DNA of 64,000 bases from CAYZTD01 sp964638155 (GTDB lineage Archaea; Thermoplasmatota; E2; DHVEG-1), in assembly GCA_964638155.1 (NCBI GenBank), contig CAZWYI010000001.1, forward strand, positions 61,828-125,827, given 5' to 3'. This document shows, piece by piece, positions 26,117 to 35,674 of the stretch. The translations under genes and the position numbers were made by a program. The notes beneath the pieces are model-generated. The model was not told the DNA's origin and ran no database searches. It worked only from the letters and a program-made list of their open reading frames with translations. Numbering within the stretch: position 1 is the first letter of the stretch; every line of letters begins with the position of its first letter.

Positions 26117-27976
26117 CTATTTGAAACGTTTCTTAGTACCTAAATATTTGATAAACTCAATACCACCTGCAGTAAATAGCCGCATCATATTGAACTGTCG
26201 TTTTATACCGTTGTTTGACGCAAGTAATTTAGCAACAATTCGAAGATTGTCAATTTGTGATAGGTTTCGATGTCCATCTAATTGGAAATCCTGCATATCT
26301 ACATTAAAATTAATTGTGCTATCATTTAGTTTCCCTTGGATAACTTGAATATGTTCCACCGTATCTTTTGTAGTTTTAAAAATCCAACTTATAGGTGGCG
26401 TCCCATTATTTTTTACGGTGACTTGTATTGTTTGAGCGCCAAGTAACCTTAAAAATCTGGACATCTCTATGACATTATGCATTCCTACTGTTTCAGTGTA
26501 TCTTTTAATTACAGGGTCAGGTGATGCTTCTAGAAACTCTCGAGCATGCTGACTAAAATTACCCCCTTGAAGTTGAGAGCCAGCATCAACTGAAAATGTT
26601 AGTTCAGCTAATCTGTCAGCAATGAATTTTGTTAAGGGTGTTCTAGTCTTGTATTTTCTCTTACGTATTCGTTCTTTTTCGATGAAAGTATCTATTGTCC
26701 AGAATTTTGCCATGCATATTGATGCTAGTTCTTCAGTTCGTTTGCTTGACAGATGTTTGGTTTTGAATACGGAATGCATTTCATCAAATTTATTCCAGTC
26801 GGTTTCAAAAATCAAACCCTGTGAGTTTAACTCGTCATAAAATTTTGTTCCTGGATATGGTGTAGCAATACCATACGCAGAACTTGTAAGCCCGATTTTT
26901 TTAGCATACTGAGGGAATTTTAATATTTCATCTTCAGTCTGTTCTGGTAAACCAATAACAAAAGTACCACCCGCAGATCCACCCCATTTTCTAATATTAT
27001 TAGCTGCTTTAACGTGAACATCGGTTTTTAAACCTTTAGAAGTTGAATTAATATCCTTCATATTTGGACTTTCAATACCCATTTCAAAGCCCTCTATCCC
27101 TACTGCAATCATTTTTCGTACAATCTCAGGATGTTTCGCTATTGAGTCAGGTCGTACCTTTACGCCAAATCTTATATCTAAGTTATATTCAGCGAGTATG
27201 TCGCAAAATTGTTCAACAAGTTCAGGGTTCCCCATAAAATGCGGATCTGTAACCTCTATGCTAAGAGGTTTCTCATTATGAAATTTAACTATTTCAAAAA
27301 TTTCTTCCATCACATTTTCCGGGGAGCGATATCGCTGATGGCTGTTACTCATGTGGGGTTCACAGCAAAAACTACATCGACCCCAGCAACCCCGGGATGT
27401 GGTAAGCACATCATGTTTTCTATCCTGTGTTAACGTCGTTTGATACGTATATCGTCTGAGATGTCGTGCTGGAAACGGAAGGCTATCTAAATCCTCGATG
27501 AATTCTTGATCCGGATTATGAATTATTTCTTTACCCTCTTTATAAGAAACACCGTTCACACATTTTGCATCCCCCTTTGCAATCAGTTCATGCATTATGT
27601 GCTCACCTTCACCTCGAACTATGATGTCTACTTGCGAGTGAGAGAGTAATTCATCTGGGATTGCTGTAGGGTGATATCCGCCAAGAACCGTCGTGATACC
27701 GTGATTCTTTGCAAATCTTGCAATTTGTAATCCTTCGCTGTGTTCTGTTGCAGACATTGAAATTCCAACGAGGTCTGGCTTAAGCATGTTCAAATATTTT
27801 TCAACAGTTTTTTGAATCGGCTTAGGCTCCATCTCTAAATCTATAATATTGATTTCATCAACTATATCTTCCACATATGCTGCAATATACTCAAGTCCAG
27901 TAGGAATTATATCAAATGCAAAAGATAGACCATGTCTCCCAGATGGCTTAATTAGTAGAATTCTTTTGAACGACAT
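26117..27976 (-). CDS. B12-binding-domain radical SAM protein with extra C-terminal domain
   Basis: The 619-residue protein has an N-terminal cobalamin-binding-type Rossmann domain (about 1-140: KPDLVGISMSATEHS, TVLGGYHPTAIPDELL, RGEGE). A radical SAM barrel follows, with the cluster motif C-W-G-R-C-S-F-C near residue 200 and VRPDSIAKHPEIVRKM, GIESPN, GLPEQTEDE. After residue ~430 come a basic helical part and a final ~110-residue domain. That last domain (FKTTKDTVEHIQVIQGKLND ... NVDMQDFQLDG) resembles SCP2 sterol-carrier folds. This domain order suggests action on a lipid, as in B12-radical-SAM lipid methylases or tetraether-forming enzymes; that is inference. Hand-counted lines are roughly 35-50 % G+C, above the neighbours. 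Confidence 0.75.
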   Translation of the reverse strand: MSFKRILLIKPSGRHGLSFAFDIIPTGLEYIAAYVEDIVDEINIIDLEMEPKPIQKTVEKYLNMLKPDLVGISMSATEHSEGLQIARFAKNHGITTVLGGYHPTAIPDELLSHSQVDIIVRGEGEHIMHELIAKGDAKCVNGVSYKEGKEIIHNPDQEFIEDLDSLPFPARHLRRYTYQTTLTQDRKHDVLTTSRGCWGRCSFCCEPHMSNSHQRYRSPENVMEEIFEIVKFHNEKPLSIEVTDPHFMGNPELVEQFCDILAEYNLDIRFGVKVRPDSIAKHPEIVRKMIAVGIEGFEMGIESPNMKDINSTSKGLKTDVHVKAANNIRKWGGSAGGTFVIGLPEQTEDEILKFPQYAKKIGLTSSAYGIATPYPGTKFYDELNSQGLIFETDWNKFDEMHSVFKTKHLSSKRTEELASICMAKFWTIDTFIEKERIRKRKYKTRTPLTKFIADRLAELTFSVDAGSQLQGGNFSQHAREFLEASPDPVIKRYTETVGMHNVIEMSRFLRLLGAQTIQVTVKNNGTPPISWIFKTTKDTVEHIQVIQGKLNDSTINFNVDMQDFQLDGHRNLSQIDNLRIVAKLLASNNGIKRQFNMMRLFTAGGIEFIKYLGTKKRFK

Positions 27977-28110
27977 TTTTAAGCTCCACTATAGTCCCGC
28001 ATTCTCGATTTTAATTTATATTCCATACATTCCATAGTATCATGCACATCCAACTAAAAACATCGTATAAAAAGAGTGATTACTTATAAGACTTACTTTT
28101 TTAATTTAAT

Positions 28111-28166
28111 AGGGGAAACAACATAAATTTTACCGGTATTTTGGTGCCTAAATCTCTTCCCCTGCA
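28111..28166 (+). repeat. tRNA-3'-end-like repeat, copy 4 (full form)
   Basis: This 56-base copy starts AGGGGAAACAAC, has ACCGGTATTTTGGT in the middle and ends CTTCCCCTGCA. The ends pair. It matches copy 2 at both ends and copy 8 through the CCGGTATTTT segment. It is the right flank of the radical SAM gene. Confidence 0.8.
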
Positions 28167-28187
28167 CATTGAATATTTCTTTGGTAA

Positions 28188-29627
28188 TTATAGTGATAAT
28201 TCTCCCTTGCGGAGTGCTTCAACCGGAGAAAGCATACTTGCTTTTTTAGCAGGAATTGCAGCAGCAAGAACACTTAATGTTACAGGAAGCACAAGCGCTA
28301 TTACAATTGTAAGCCAATTTACAATAAAACCAATTTGAAGTTGAGTTCCTGCAATAAACTCCACACTCAGACCATACCAGTTTACAAAATTCATTACAAT
28401 AAGTGAGAAAATTATTCCAAGAACTCCGGCAATAAGACCGATTATTAAACCCTGGTATAAAAATATTTTAAAAACAACTCTATCTCTTGCTCCAAAAGCC
28501 TTGAGACTACCTATTTCCCTAGTTTTTCTCAAAATAATTGAATCCATTACATATTTAATTGCAGCACCACACAAAAATAGTGTTACAGCAATACTTCCCC
28601 ACAGCATAATTGTTACAACATCCTGCATGCTCCCAGCGATATATACCAAAAAATCATGCCAATTATATACTTCTAAATTAGGAAAAATATCTTTTATCTC
28701 TCTAGTTACAGATTGAGCATGAGAAACAGGATTTAATTGATGTAAAGGCTCAGGTGATTTAACAATTACTACATCTCCTCTATTTTTATTTACTGTAATT
28801 GGATTATATCCTCTGAAAGTACCTACTCCAGGGATAGTCCAGTCTTTTCCTTCTATTTCACCATATCGTTTTATTTCACGCAGGCTATCTGCATGCATAA
28901 ACCACATTAGAGCATCAAGTGTAGGCGTACCACTTTCATATAAACCAATAACTTTTACGTTAACTGTTGCATAACTAGATTCTTTCCCGGAAACACTTAA
29001 GGTTAATCCAAATGTTTTACCAATGTTAATTGAGGGATGAATCTTTGCAGCAGTTGCACCAACAATTATAGGATAAGGTTTATCTTCTTCTAAAAGACGC
29101 TCTCCTGTGCCATAAACAAAATTTGGTAGATCTCCTGGGCCCTCTATTTCTATATATAACGGCGTATGCCCCCGAAGTATTGGATCATCACTTCTAAAAA
29201 AGTTACCTTTTACAATTTTACTACTAATACCTGTGATTTTATCATCTGAAACAGGGTCTATTCCTTGTATTGTACATCCATCCACGACTTCACCTTCGGC
29301 ACCCAAACCGTAAGTTCCCTGAGCAGTAACCCGTATACTTGTCTCATAGCCAGGAAGTTTACTTTCAATTTCTCTAGCTATTGCCCCAGCATTTTTAAGC
29401 TCGGGTTCTGTACCATAAAGATCACGAATATTACTACTTGGGTCGACAATTACAGCATCAGATGTTACAAGTTTAGTTGTGTCATCAACAACTTGCATCA
29501 TATAGTTAAGATAAGCATTTTCTAGCATAAAGGAGGTCATAGTTAGAGCTATCACTAGGATAATTATCGCATATATTCGTTTGTGGTCTTTTAATTCTCC
29601 TAATGCAAGCCTGCTACTAATCCCCAA
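28188..29627 (-). CDS. ABC transporter permease, MacB/FtsX family
   Basis: The 479-residue protein has one membrane helix near the N-terminus, a large extracytoplasmic domain (about 45-330) and three C-terminal membrane helices. It contains the FtsX segment ILRKTREIGSLKAFGARDRVVFKIFLYQGLIIGLIAGVLG and ends AAIPAKKASMLSPVEALRKGEL. This is the classic MacB/LolC layout. It follows its ATPase by six bases. Such systems transfer lipoproteins, peptides or signals rather than small molecules. The substrate is not deducible. Confidence 0.9.
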   Translation of the reverse strand: MGISSRLALGELKDHKRIYAIIILVIALTMTSFMLENAYLNYMMQVVDDTTKLVTSDAVIVDPSSNIRDLYGTEPELKNAGAIAREIESKLPGYETSIRVTAQGTYGLGAEGEVVDGCTIQGIDPVSDDKITGISSKIVKGNFFRSDDPILRGHTPLYIEIEGPGDLPNFVYGTGERLLEEDKPYPIIVGATAAKIHPSINIGKTFGLTLSVSGKESSYATVNVKVIGLYESGTPTLDALMWFMHADSLREIKRYGEIEGKDWTIPGVGTFRGYNPITVNKNRGDVVIVKSPEPLHQLNPVSHAQSVTREIKDIFPNLEVYNWHDFLVYIAGSMQDVVTIMLWGSIAVTLFLCGAAIKYVMDSIILRKTREIGSLKAFGARDRVVFKIFLYQGLIIGLIAGVLGIIFSLIVMNFVNWYGLSVEFIAGTQLQIGFIVNWLTIVIALVLPVTLSVLAAAIPAKKASMLSPVEALRKGELSL

Positions 29628-29633
29628 TAAAGT

Positions 29634-30389
29634 TTAGCCTCCTTTGTAATTGTTTCTAAATGTTTTTACAACCTTTTTAAAATCATATTTTTTATCTAAC
29701 GTATCTCCAACGATAACACCATCTTTTAAGGCAATTGTTCTCTTTCCGAAACTAGCTATATCGATATCATGAGATACAAAAACAGTTGTTGCATTTCTTG
29801 ATTTATTTAGTTTTAAAAGAATATTCATGATTTCTGAACTACTGTCTGAATCTAGTGCCCCAGTAGGTTCATCAGCTAAAATAAGTGCTGGATCATTTAT
29901 CAAGGATCTTGCTATAGAAACCCTTTGCTGTTCACCTCCGGATAGATGTATGCCTTTGTGGTCTGTTCGATGAGATATCCCTACTTCTTTAAGTAAGATA
30001 TTTGCCTTTTCTTCGAGTTTATCCTGATCTTTCTTCATAATTAGACCAGGTAGTATTACATTTTCAAGTACAGTCAATCTTGGAATTAGATTATAGTTTT
30101 GAAAGACAAAACCTAGTTTTTTCCCGCGAAATTGCGCGATTTCTTTTCCAGTGATGTTTGAGGTGTCTTTTCCCGAAATAAAAACCCGTCCAGAGCTAGG
30201 CCGATCCAATAACCCCATACAATGTAAAAGAGTAGATTTACCGCAGCCAGAGGGACCAATTATAGAAACAAACTCGCCTGGAAAAATGTTTAATGATACA
30301 TTATCAATCGCTTTTACCACAACGCCGTATTCATCATATTTTTTTGAAATTTTGTCAAGATGAATTATGGGCTCTTTTTTTGCGGTCAT
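29634..30389 (-). CDS. ABC transporter ATPase, MacB/LolD family
   Basis: The 251-residue protein has Walker A GPSGCGKST (about residues 41-49), Q-loop VFQNYNLIPRLTVLENV, signature LSGGEQQRVSIARSL and Walker B LILADEPTGALDSDSS, followed by the H-loop VSHD. The Q-loop and signature sequences are those of the MacB/LolD subfamily. It is upstream of, and six bases from, its permease gene. A transcriptional regulator gene lies at the head of the cluster. Confidence 0.93.
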   Translation of the reverse strand: MTAKKEPIIHLDKISKKYDEYGVVVKAIDNVSLNIFPGEFVSIIGPSGCGKSTLLHCMGLLDRPSSGRVFISGKDTSNITGKEIAQFRGKKLGFVFQNYNLIPRLTVLENVILPGLIMKKDQDKLEEKANILLKEVGISHRTDHKGIHLSGGEQQRVSIARSLINDPALILADEPTGALDSDSSSEIMNILLKLNKSRNATTVFVSHDIDIASFGKRTIALKDGVIVGDTLDKKYDFKKVVKTFRNNYKGG

Positions 30390-30478
30390 AATATTCTAAC
30401 TATTATACAAAAACTATCTTATATAAATAATTAATCAAATATATATTTAAATAAAAAAATTAAAAGTTTGCATTTATT

Positions 30479-30760
30479 TTATCCAACATAATGAGACATA
30501 CCTTTATCATCTTCTTTGTTATGGTTTTCTTTTGCGCTAAAAACATCTATTAAAAGAATTGCATGTAATGGCACAATCCTAGTTTTACCTTCCATCTCCT
30601 CATGTTTTTTTCCTAGTTCCATCAATAAACCTGAACCATCTACTCCAACAGAAATAAAACCTTTGAAAACACCTTCTGTTTCAATAAGCTTGTCTCTACT
30701 TCCAAGGGAAGTAATCCTGTATTCAGATCCTTCTGTTAATTCCATTTTGTCATTTTTCAT
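30479..30760 (-). CDS. Small archaeal protein of unknown function
   Basis: The 93-residue protein is beta-rich: SEYRITSLGSRDKLIETEGVFKGFISVGVDGSGLLMELG ... TRIVPLHAILLIDV, then a charged, disordered tail. The strand pattern resembles Sm-like or other small barrel proteins, but no family can be named. I chose the ATG at 30760, which follows an AGGTG ribosome-binding site; the frame extends further but would overlap the regulator gene. It lies between the regulator and the ABC genes and may be part of their operon. Confidence 0.6.
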   Translation of the reverse strand: MKNDKMELTEGSEYRITSLGSRDKLIETEGVFKGFISVGVDGSGLLMELGKKHEEMEGKTRIVPLHAILLIDVFSAKENHNKEDDKGMSHYVG

Positions 30761-30764
30761 AATT

Positions 30765-31205
30765 TTACACCTTTTTTTCTTTTTCAATAAGTTTTTGTAA
30801 ATGTTCTACGGTTTTCCCGTAATTTTCTATTGCTACTTTAAGATGTGCCTCAACAAAGTTCCATGCCTTTTCAAGGTTTCCATAACGTAGCCGATATGCC
30901 TTTTTATTTTGCTGAGTGTTTTCATCAAAGGTTTGTACTTCTTCTAAGATGTCAAATCCTTTTAGTTTATTTAGATGCCTATAAACAGTTGGTTTAGAAG
31001 TTTTAAGGTTGTTTGATATTTCTTCAACATACCATGCTTTTTCAGGATGAGTTAAGAAAAAATCATTTAAGATTTTATATGGTATATCTGGGTCAGATCC
31101 CTTTGAAATATATCCAATTTGTTCAAAAAATTTTTTTGCAACTAATTTCGGATCATCTTCACCGATAAGAGGAGTATTGTTTACAACCTTCATTTCAAAT
31201 CCCAT
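30765..31205 (-). CDS. Winged-helix transcriptional regulator (ArsR/MarR-like)
   Basis: The 146-residue protein has a winged helix in the middle (YKILNDFFLTHPEKAWYVEEISNNLKTSKPTVYRHLNKLKGFDILEEV) and a C-terminal helix likely used for dimerisation. The start at 31205 has a GAGGG ribosome-binding site seven bases upstream. It is first in a cluster that ends with a MacB-like exporter, so it probably controls that cluster. No operator was identified. Confidence 0.75.
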   Translation of the reverse strand: MGFEMKVVNNTPLIGEDDPKLVAKKFFEQIGYISKGSDPDIPYKILNDFFLTHPEKAWYVEEISNNLKTSKPTVYRHLNKLKGFDILEEVQTFDENTQQNKKAYRLRYGNLEKAWNFVEAHLKVAIENYGKTVEHLQKLIEKEKKV

Positions 31206-31304
31206 TTCTAATCCCTCAAAAAACCATATACAAACATTATTTATAATATTTGTTTAACATGGGAAATGTTAGAGTGTTAAAAATTATCTTAAACTATTAA
31301 CAGA

Positions 31305-32639
31305 TTAATAAACAGGCAGATATTTTTCTATTTCCCATTTAGTAACCTGTTTTCTATAATTTTCCCATTCTTTTCTTTTTACATGTAAAAAATTCTTAAA
31401 TATATGCTCTCCCAGAATTTGCTTAATTAAGTTGTCCTCTTCCATAAGGTTAATTGCGTGGCCAAGACTTTCAGGGAGTTCCTTTATCCCATATTTCTCT
31501 CTTTCTTTTTTATTTAAATTGTAAATATTTTTTTCAACAGAGTTAGGGGGAGTTATCTTATTTTCAATTCCATCAAGCCCTGCTGCAAGCATTACAGCAA
31601 ACTGAAGATAAGGATTACCAGACAGATCAGGGCTGCGAAGTTCGCATCTAGTACCTGTACCTCTACTAGTGGGAATTCTAATTAAAGCACTTCTATTTCT
31701 CTTCGCCCAGCAGATATAGGTTGGTGCTTCATATCCTGGGACAAGTCGTTTATAAGAGTTAATCGTTGGATTTAAAACACAGGTCATGCCTTTTATGTGT
31801 TCTAATAGGCCGCCTATAAAATAATTAGCAATGCTGCTTAATTTTTTATTTTTTTTATCGAAAAATATGTTTTCTTCTTTACTATTAAATAAAGACATAT
31901 GTGTATGCATGCCTGAACCATTTTTTCTAAAAATTGGTTTTGGCATAAAAGAAGCATGCAACGTATGCTGTGCAGCAATAACCTTTGTAATATATTTTAG
32001 TGTTATAACCCGATCTGCAGTAGTTAAAGCATCTGCGTATTGAAAGTTTATTTCATGTTGGCCATCTGCTACTTCATGATGGGAGGTATATGTTTGAATG
32101 CCTACTTTACTTAAAGCAAGTGAAATATCTGCTCTAACACCTTCTGCTAGATCTCTATGGGACAAATCAAAATAACCTGCTCTATCGTTTGGTTGTAGGG
32201 TTGAGTCTTCTCCATTTTTTTTAAAAAGAAAGAATTCACACTCAGGGCCGGTATTAAAAAGATATCCTTTTTTTTCTGCTTTTTTCATTATTTTTTCTAA
32301 AATGTATTTACTGTCTCCAGCAAATCTCTTACCACTTGGTTCAAATATATCACAGTTTAATTTAGCAGTTTTACGTTTTTCGATTTCTTCAGGGAGAATG
32401 ACAAAACTACTAGGTGTTGGTTTTGCTATATAATCTGATTCTTCAATTGTTGCATAGCCTGCAATAGATGATCCATCAAAGGCTATACCTTCATCTAATG
32501 CTTCTTCCAGTCTACTAACTGGTATAACAATATTTTTTGGAAAACCAAGTATATCTATAAACTGAAGGCGCACAAAAATTATTTTTTCTTCCTTAGCTAT
32601 TTTTAAAACTTGTTTTTTATCAATAACAGCTCCCATCAT
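31305..32639 (-). CDS. glnA: Glutamine synthetase (GlnA type I)
   Basis: This enzyme makes glutamine from glutamate, ammonia and ATP. The 444-residue protein carries the family signatures: DIFEPSGKRFAGDSKYILEK near the ATP site, GPECEFFLF, ADGQHEINFQYADAL, FMPKPIFRKNGSGMHTHMSL, and NPTINSYKRLVPGYEAP with RNRSALIRIP. The usual C-terminal adenylylation tyrosine loop is not evident. The ORF can extend to a TTG at 32657, but GGAGGT at that position is better read as the ribosome-binding site for ATG 32639. It is divergent from gdhA. Confidence 0.93.
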   Translation of the reverse strand: MMGAVIDKKQVLKIAKEEKIIFVRLQFIDILGFPKNIVIPVSRLEEALDEGIAFDGSSIAGYATIEESDYIAKPTPSSFVILPEEIEKRKTAKLNCDIFEPSGKRFAGDSKYILEKIMKKAEKKGYLFNTGPECEFFLFKKNGEDSTLQPNDRAGYFDLSHRDLAEGVRADISLALSKVGIQTYTSHHEVADGQHEINFQYADALTTADRVITLKYITKVIAAQHTLHASFMPKPIFRKNGSGMHTHMSLFNSKEENIFFDKKNKKLSSIANYFIGGLLEHIKGMTCVLNPTINSYKRLVPGYEAPTYICWAKRNRSALIRIPTSRGTGTRCELRSPDLSGNPYLQFAVMLAAGLDGIENKITPPNSVEKNIYNLNKKEREKYGIKELPESLGHAINLMEEDNLIKQILGEHIFKNFLHVKRKEWENYRKQVTKWEIEKYLPVY

Positions 32640-32683
32640 TTCAAATAAAACCTCCAAACAAAAATGGATTAAAGCTAATATAT

Positions 32684-32752
32684 GAATAGTCTTTAGTTAT
32701 TAAAAACTAATTAAATTCTTAAATATCATAAATCTTTACAAAAAGACTATTC
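32684..32752. promoter_or_regulatory. Divergent glnA/gdhA promoter region with 11-base inverted repeat
   Basis: GAATAGTCTTT at 32684-32694 and its exact complement AAAGACTATTC at 32742-32752 are separated by 47 A/T-rich bases. They lie between the divergent glnA and gdhA genes. A related AGACTAT occurs at 34302-34308, upstream of the second glutamate dehydrogenase. This pattern suggests a common nitrogen-responsive regulator binding paired sites, and the regulator is not identified. Confidence 0.5.
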
Positions 32753-32877
32753 TAATATCCTAAAAATGTATTAATGGAACACTTCAATATATTTTTTTTA
32801 CAAAAAAATATTTTACAAGGTAAACTTTTAATATATATTGATAATACAAAATCTGCCCAAGTAGGGAGGTAAATTTT

Positions 32878-34218
32878 ATGGATAAAGACGTTGAAAATTT
32901 TATGGAAAAGGTAAAACAGAAAAACCCAGAGGAAAAAGAGTTTCATCAAGCAGTTGAAGAAGTTGTGTCAAGTCTTATGCCTTTTGTAAAAAAACATCCA
33001 AAATATCAAATACACAAGATTCTTGAAAGAATTGTGGAACCTGAAAGAGTTATACTGTTTCGTGTGCCTTGGATGACAGATGATGGTGAAATTGAGGTAA
33101 ACAGAGGGTATCGTGTTGAATTTAATAGCGCAATTGGGCCATACAAAGGTGGACTTAGATTTCACCCAAGCGTTAACTTAAGTATTTTAAAATTTTTAGG
33201 ATTTGAACAAATTTTTAAAAATAGTCTTACTACACTACCAATGGGTGGTGGAAAAGGAGGATCTGATTTTAATCCAAAAGGAAAAACCGATAATGAAGTT
33301 ATGAGATTCTGTCAGAATTTTATGACTGAACTTTCCAGACATATCGGTCCAAACACTGATGTTCCCGCTGGAGACATAGGCGTAGGCGGGCGTGAGATTG
33401 GTTATTTATTTGGGCAATATAGAAAAATAAAAAATGAATTCACTGGAGTTTTAACTGGTAAAGGTCTTAACTGGGGAGGAAGCTTGATTCGTCCAGAGGC
33501 AACAGGATATGGCTCTACTTATTTTGCACAAAATATGTTGAAAACAAAAAAAGATTCACTAAAAGGAAAAACTGTTACTGTTTCTGGTTCAGGAAATGTA
33601 GCACAACATACCGTTGAAAAAGTAACTGAGTTAGGCGGAAAAGTTGTCACTCTTTCTGATTCTTCTGGAATGATTCATGACCCAAAGGGTATTGATGAAA
33701 AGAAACTTGCTTATGTCATGGAATTAAAAAATGTTAAACGTGGAAGAATTAAAGAATATGCAGGAGAATTTAAGGATGTAACTTATGAAGGTGGAAAACG
33801 CCCATGGAATATAAAATGTGATATAGCTTTTCCAAGTGCAACACAAAATGAAATCTCAAAAGAAGACGCTCAAGCTCTTATGGATAATGGATGTATATGT
33901 GTAACAGAGGGTGCAAATATGCCTTCTACTCCAGAGGCAATAGATATTTTTATGGAAAATAAAATTCTTTATGGTCCAGGAAAAGCAGCAAATGCCGGAG
34001 GAGTTGCGACATCAGGTCTTGAGATGAGTCAAAACAGCCTTCGAATAAACTGGTCACGAGAAGAAGTAGATAAAAAGCTTAAGGGCATTATGAAATCAAT
34101 TCATGATTCTTGTCAAAGATACGGGAAAGACGGAGATTTTGTAAACTACGTTAAAGGTGCAAACATTGCAGGTTTTGTAAAAGTTGCAGATGCAATGATA
34201 GATCAAGGGTTAATCTAA
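32878..34218 (+). CDS. gdhA: Glutamate dehydrogenase, bacterial-type (NADP-type hexameric)
   Basis: The 446-residue protein resembles the enterobacterial GdhA class (small hexameric subunit type I): VNRGYRVEFNSAIGPYKGGLRFHPSVNLSILKFLGFEQIFKNSLTTLPMGGGKGGSDFNPKGK. The catalytic lysine is in the GGLRFHP/GGGKGG region, and PAGDIGVGGREIGYLFGQYRK follows. The NAD(P) domain is SGSGNVAQHTVEKV. GSG in the dinucleotide fold and the following D/S pattern suit NADP, which is inference. It is a monocistronic gene with GGGAGGT as ribosome-binding site, divergent from glnA. Confidence 0.92.
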   Translation: MDKDVENFMEKVKQKNPEEKEFHQAVEEVVSSLMPFVKKHPKYQIHKILERIVEPERVILFRVPWMTDDGEIEVNRGYRVEFNSAIGPYKGGLRFHPSVNLSILKFLGFEQIFKNSLTTLPMGGGKGGSDFNPKGKTDNEVMRFCQNFMTELSRHIGPNTDVPAGDIGVGGREIGYLFGQYRKIKNEFTGVLTGKGLNWGGSLIRPEATGYGSTYFAQNMLKTKKDSLKGKTVTVSGSGNVAQHTVEKVTELGGKVVTLSDSSGMIHDPKGIDEKKLAYVMELKNVKRGRIKEYAGEFKDVTYEGGKRPWNIKCDIAFPSATQNEISKEDAQALMDNGCICVTEGANMPSTPEAIDIFMENKILYGPGKAANAGGVATSGLEMSQNSLRINWSREEVDKKLKGIMKSIHDSCQRYGKDGDFVNYVKGANIAGFVKVADAMIDQGLI

Positions 34219-34359
34219 TCCTTGTTTTCTTTAAAACGTTATAATTGAATATTCTTCATTTTAATGAAAATATTTTCACTTATCGTCGAGTTTTTAGTAG
34301 TAGACTATATATAGGGGTTCAATAATCGGCGGATTGCTTGTATTTGGAGGATAAATAGA

Positions 34360-35646
34360 ATGGCAAAAGAAGGATACAATCCATTTAAAATGGCTCAGCA
34401 ACAGTTTGATAGAACAGCAGATATGTTAGATTTAGATGAACCTACCCGAGAACTTTTAAGAAACCCATTAAGAGAATATCATTTTACAATTCCTGTTAAG
34501 ATGGATGATGGTACTACAAAAGTGTTTAAAGGATTTAGAGTACAACACAACGATGCAAGAGGCCCATCAAAAGGAGGGATAAGATTCCACCCCCAAGAAA
34601 CAGCAGATACAGTAAGAGCTCTAGCGATGTGGATGACCTGGAAATGCGCAGTTGCAAACATTCCATTGGGAGGCGGCAAAGGGGGAGTAATATGCGATCC
34701 GCATGATTTATCAGAAAGAGAACAAGAACGTTTATCCAGAGGATGGATAAGACAGATTGCTCGAGATATAGGTCCCGTTCGGGATGTACCAGCACCAGAT
34801 GTAATGACAAACAGCCAACATATGCTATGGATGATGGATGAATTTCAAGCAATACATGGTGGACAATACCCTGGAGTAATCACAGGAAAACCAGTAGAAC
34901 TAGGTGGGTCACTTGGAAGAACTGAAGCAACAGGTTATGGGGTAATATATCAACTCAGAGAAGCATTAAAAGAAATGGATATGGATATAACAGAAACAAA
35001 GGCCGCAATAGAAGGATTTGGAAATGTTGCACAGCATGCAGCAGAACTTTTTATTGAGTATGGCGGAAAGGTAGTAACTGTATCATGTTGGGATCAAAAA
35101 GATGGAAAAGCATACTCATACTACAAAGAAGAAGGAATAGATTTAGAAGAACTCAGAAAAATAACAGATCGTTTTGGAACAATTGATAAAGCAAAAGCAG
35201 AAAAACAAGGTTATAAAAGAAGGGATGGAAAAGACTGGCTCACACACAAGGTAGACATATTAATTCCAGCGGCACTTGAAAACTCTATTACAAAAGAAAA
35301 TGTCAAAGAAATTAAAGATACTGTAAAAATCGTAATCTGTGGAGCAAATGGACCAGTTACTCCAGAAGCAGAAGATATCTTAGTAAAAAAAGGAGTAACG
35401 GTTATTCCTGATTTTCTAGCAAACGCAGGTGGTGTTGTTTGTAGCTATTTTGAACAAGTTCAATCAAATCAAAATTATTACTGGACAAAAGAAGAAGCCC
35501 TTGGAAAACTAGACAACAAAATGACAGATGCATTCTATAAAGTATGGGAGCTTGCACAAAAGAAAAAACTAAGAATTAGTGATGCTGCATATATGATTGC
35601 AATACAGAGAGTAGCTGAAGCATGTAAACTTAGAGGATGGATTTAA
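34360..35646 (+). CDS. gdhA2: Glutamate dehydrogenase, archaeal/bacterial 50s II type
   Basis: The 428-residue protein belongs to the other small-hexamer class (like RocG and thermococcal GDH): GFRVQHNDARGPSKGGIRFHP, MTWKCAVANIPLGGGKGGVICDP, PAPDVMTNSQHMLWMMDEF, then the GFGNVAQHAAELF dinucleotide fold. It is about 140 bases downstream of the first GDH, with its own TATA-like ACTATATATA and ribosome-binding site TGGAGGATA. The neighbouring gdh genes are only distantly related, so they are not a recent tandem duplication. Confidence 0.92.
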   Translation: MAKEGYNPFKMAQQQFDRTADMLDLDEPTRELLRNPLREYHFTIPVKMDDGTTKVFKGFRVQHNDARGPSKGGIRFHPQETADTVRALAMWMTWKCAVANIPLGGGKGGVICDPHDLSEREQERLSRGWIRQIARDIGPVRDVPAPDVMTNSQHMLWMMDEFQAIHGGQYPGVITGKPVELGGSLGRTEATGYGVIYQLREALKEMDMDITETKAAIEGFGNVAQHAAELFIEYGGKVVTVSCWDQKDGKAYSYYKEEGIDLEELRKITDRFGTIDKAKAEKQGYKRRDGKDWLTHKVDILIPAALENSITKENVKEIKDTVKIVICGANGPVTPEAEDILVKKGVTVIPDFLANAGGVVCSYFEQVQSNQNYYWTKEEALGKLDNKMTDAFYKVWELAQKKKLRISDAAYMIAIQRVAEACKLRGWI

Positions 35647-35674
35647 AATATCCATTCTATTATAGTATTTGAAG

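Noticed and set aside
32684..32752. NrpR-type operator (GGAA-N6-TTCC) in the glnA/gdhA promoter
   Set aside because: GGAACACTTC at 32777 is only a partial match; the strong signal is the unrelated AGTCTTT inverted repeat.
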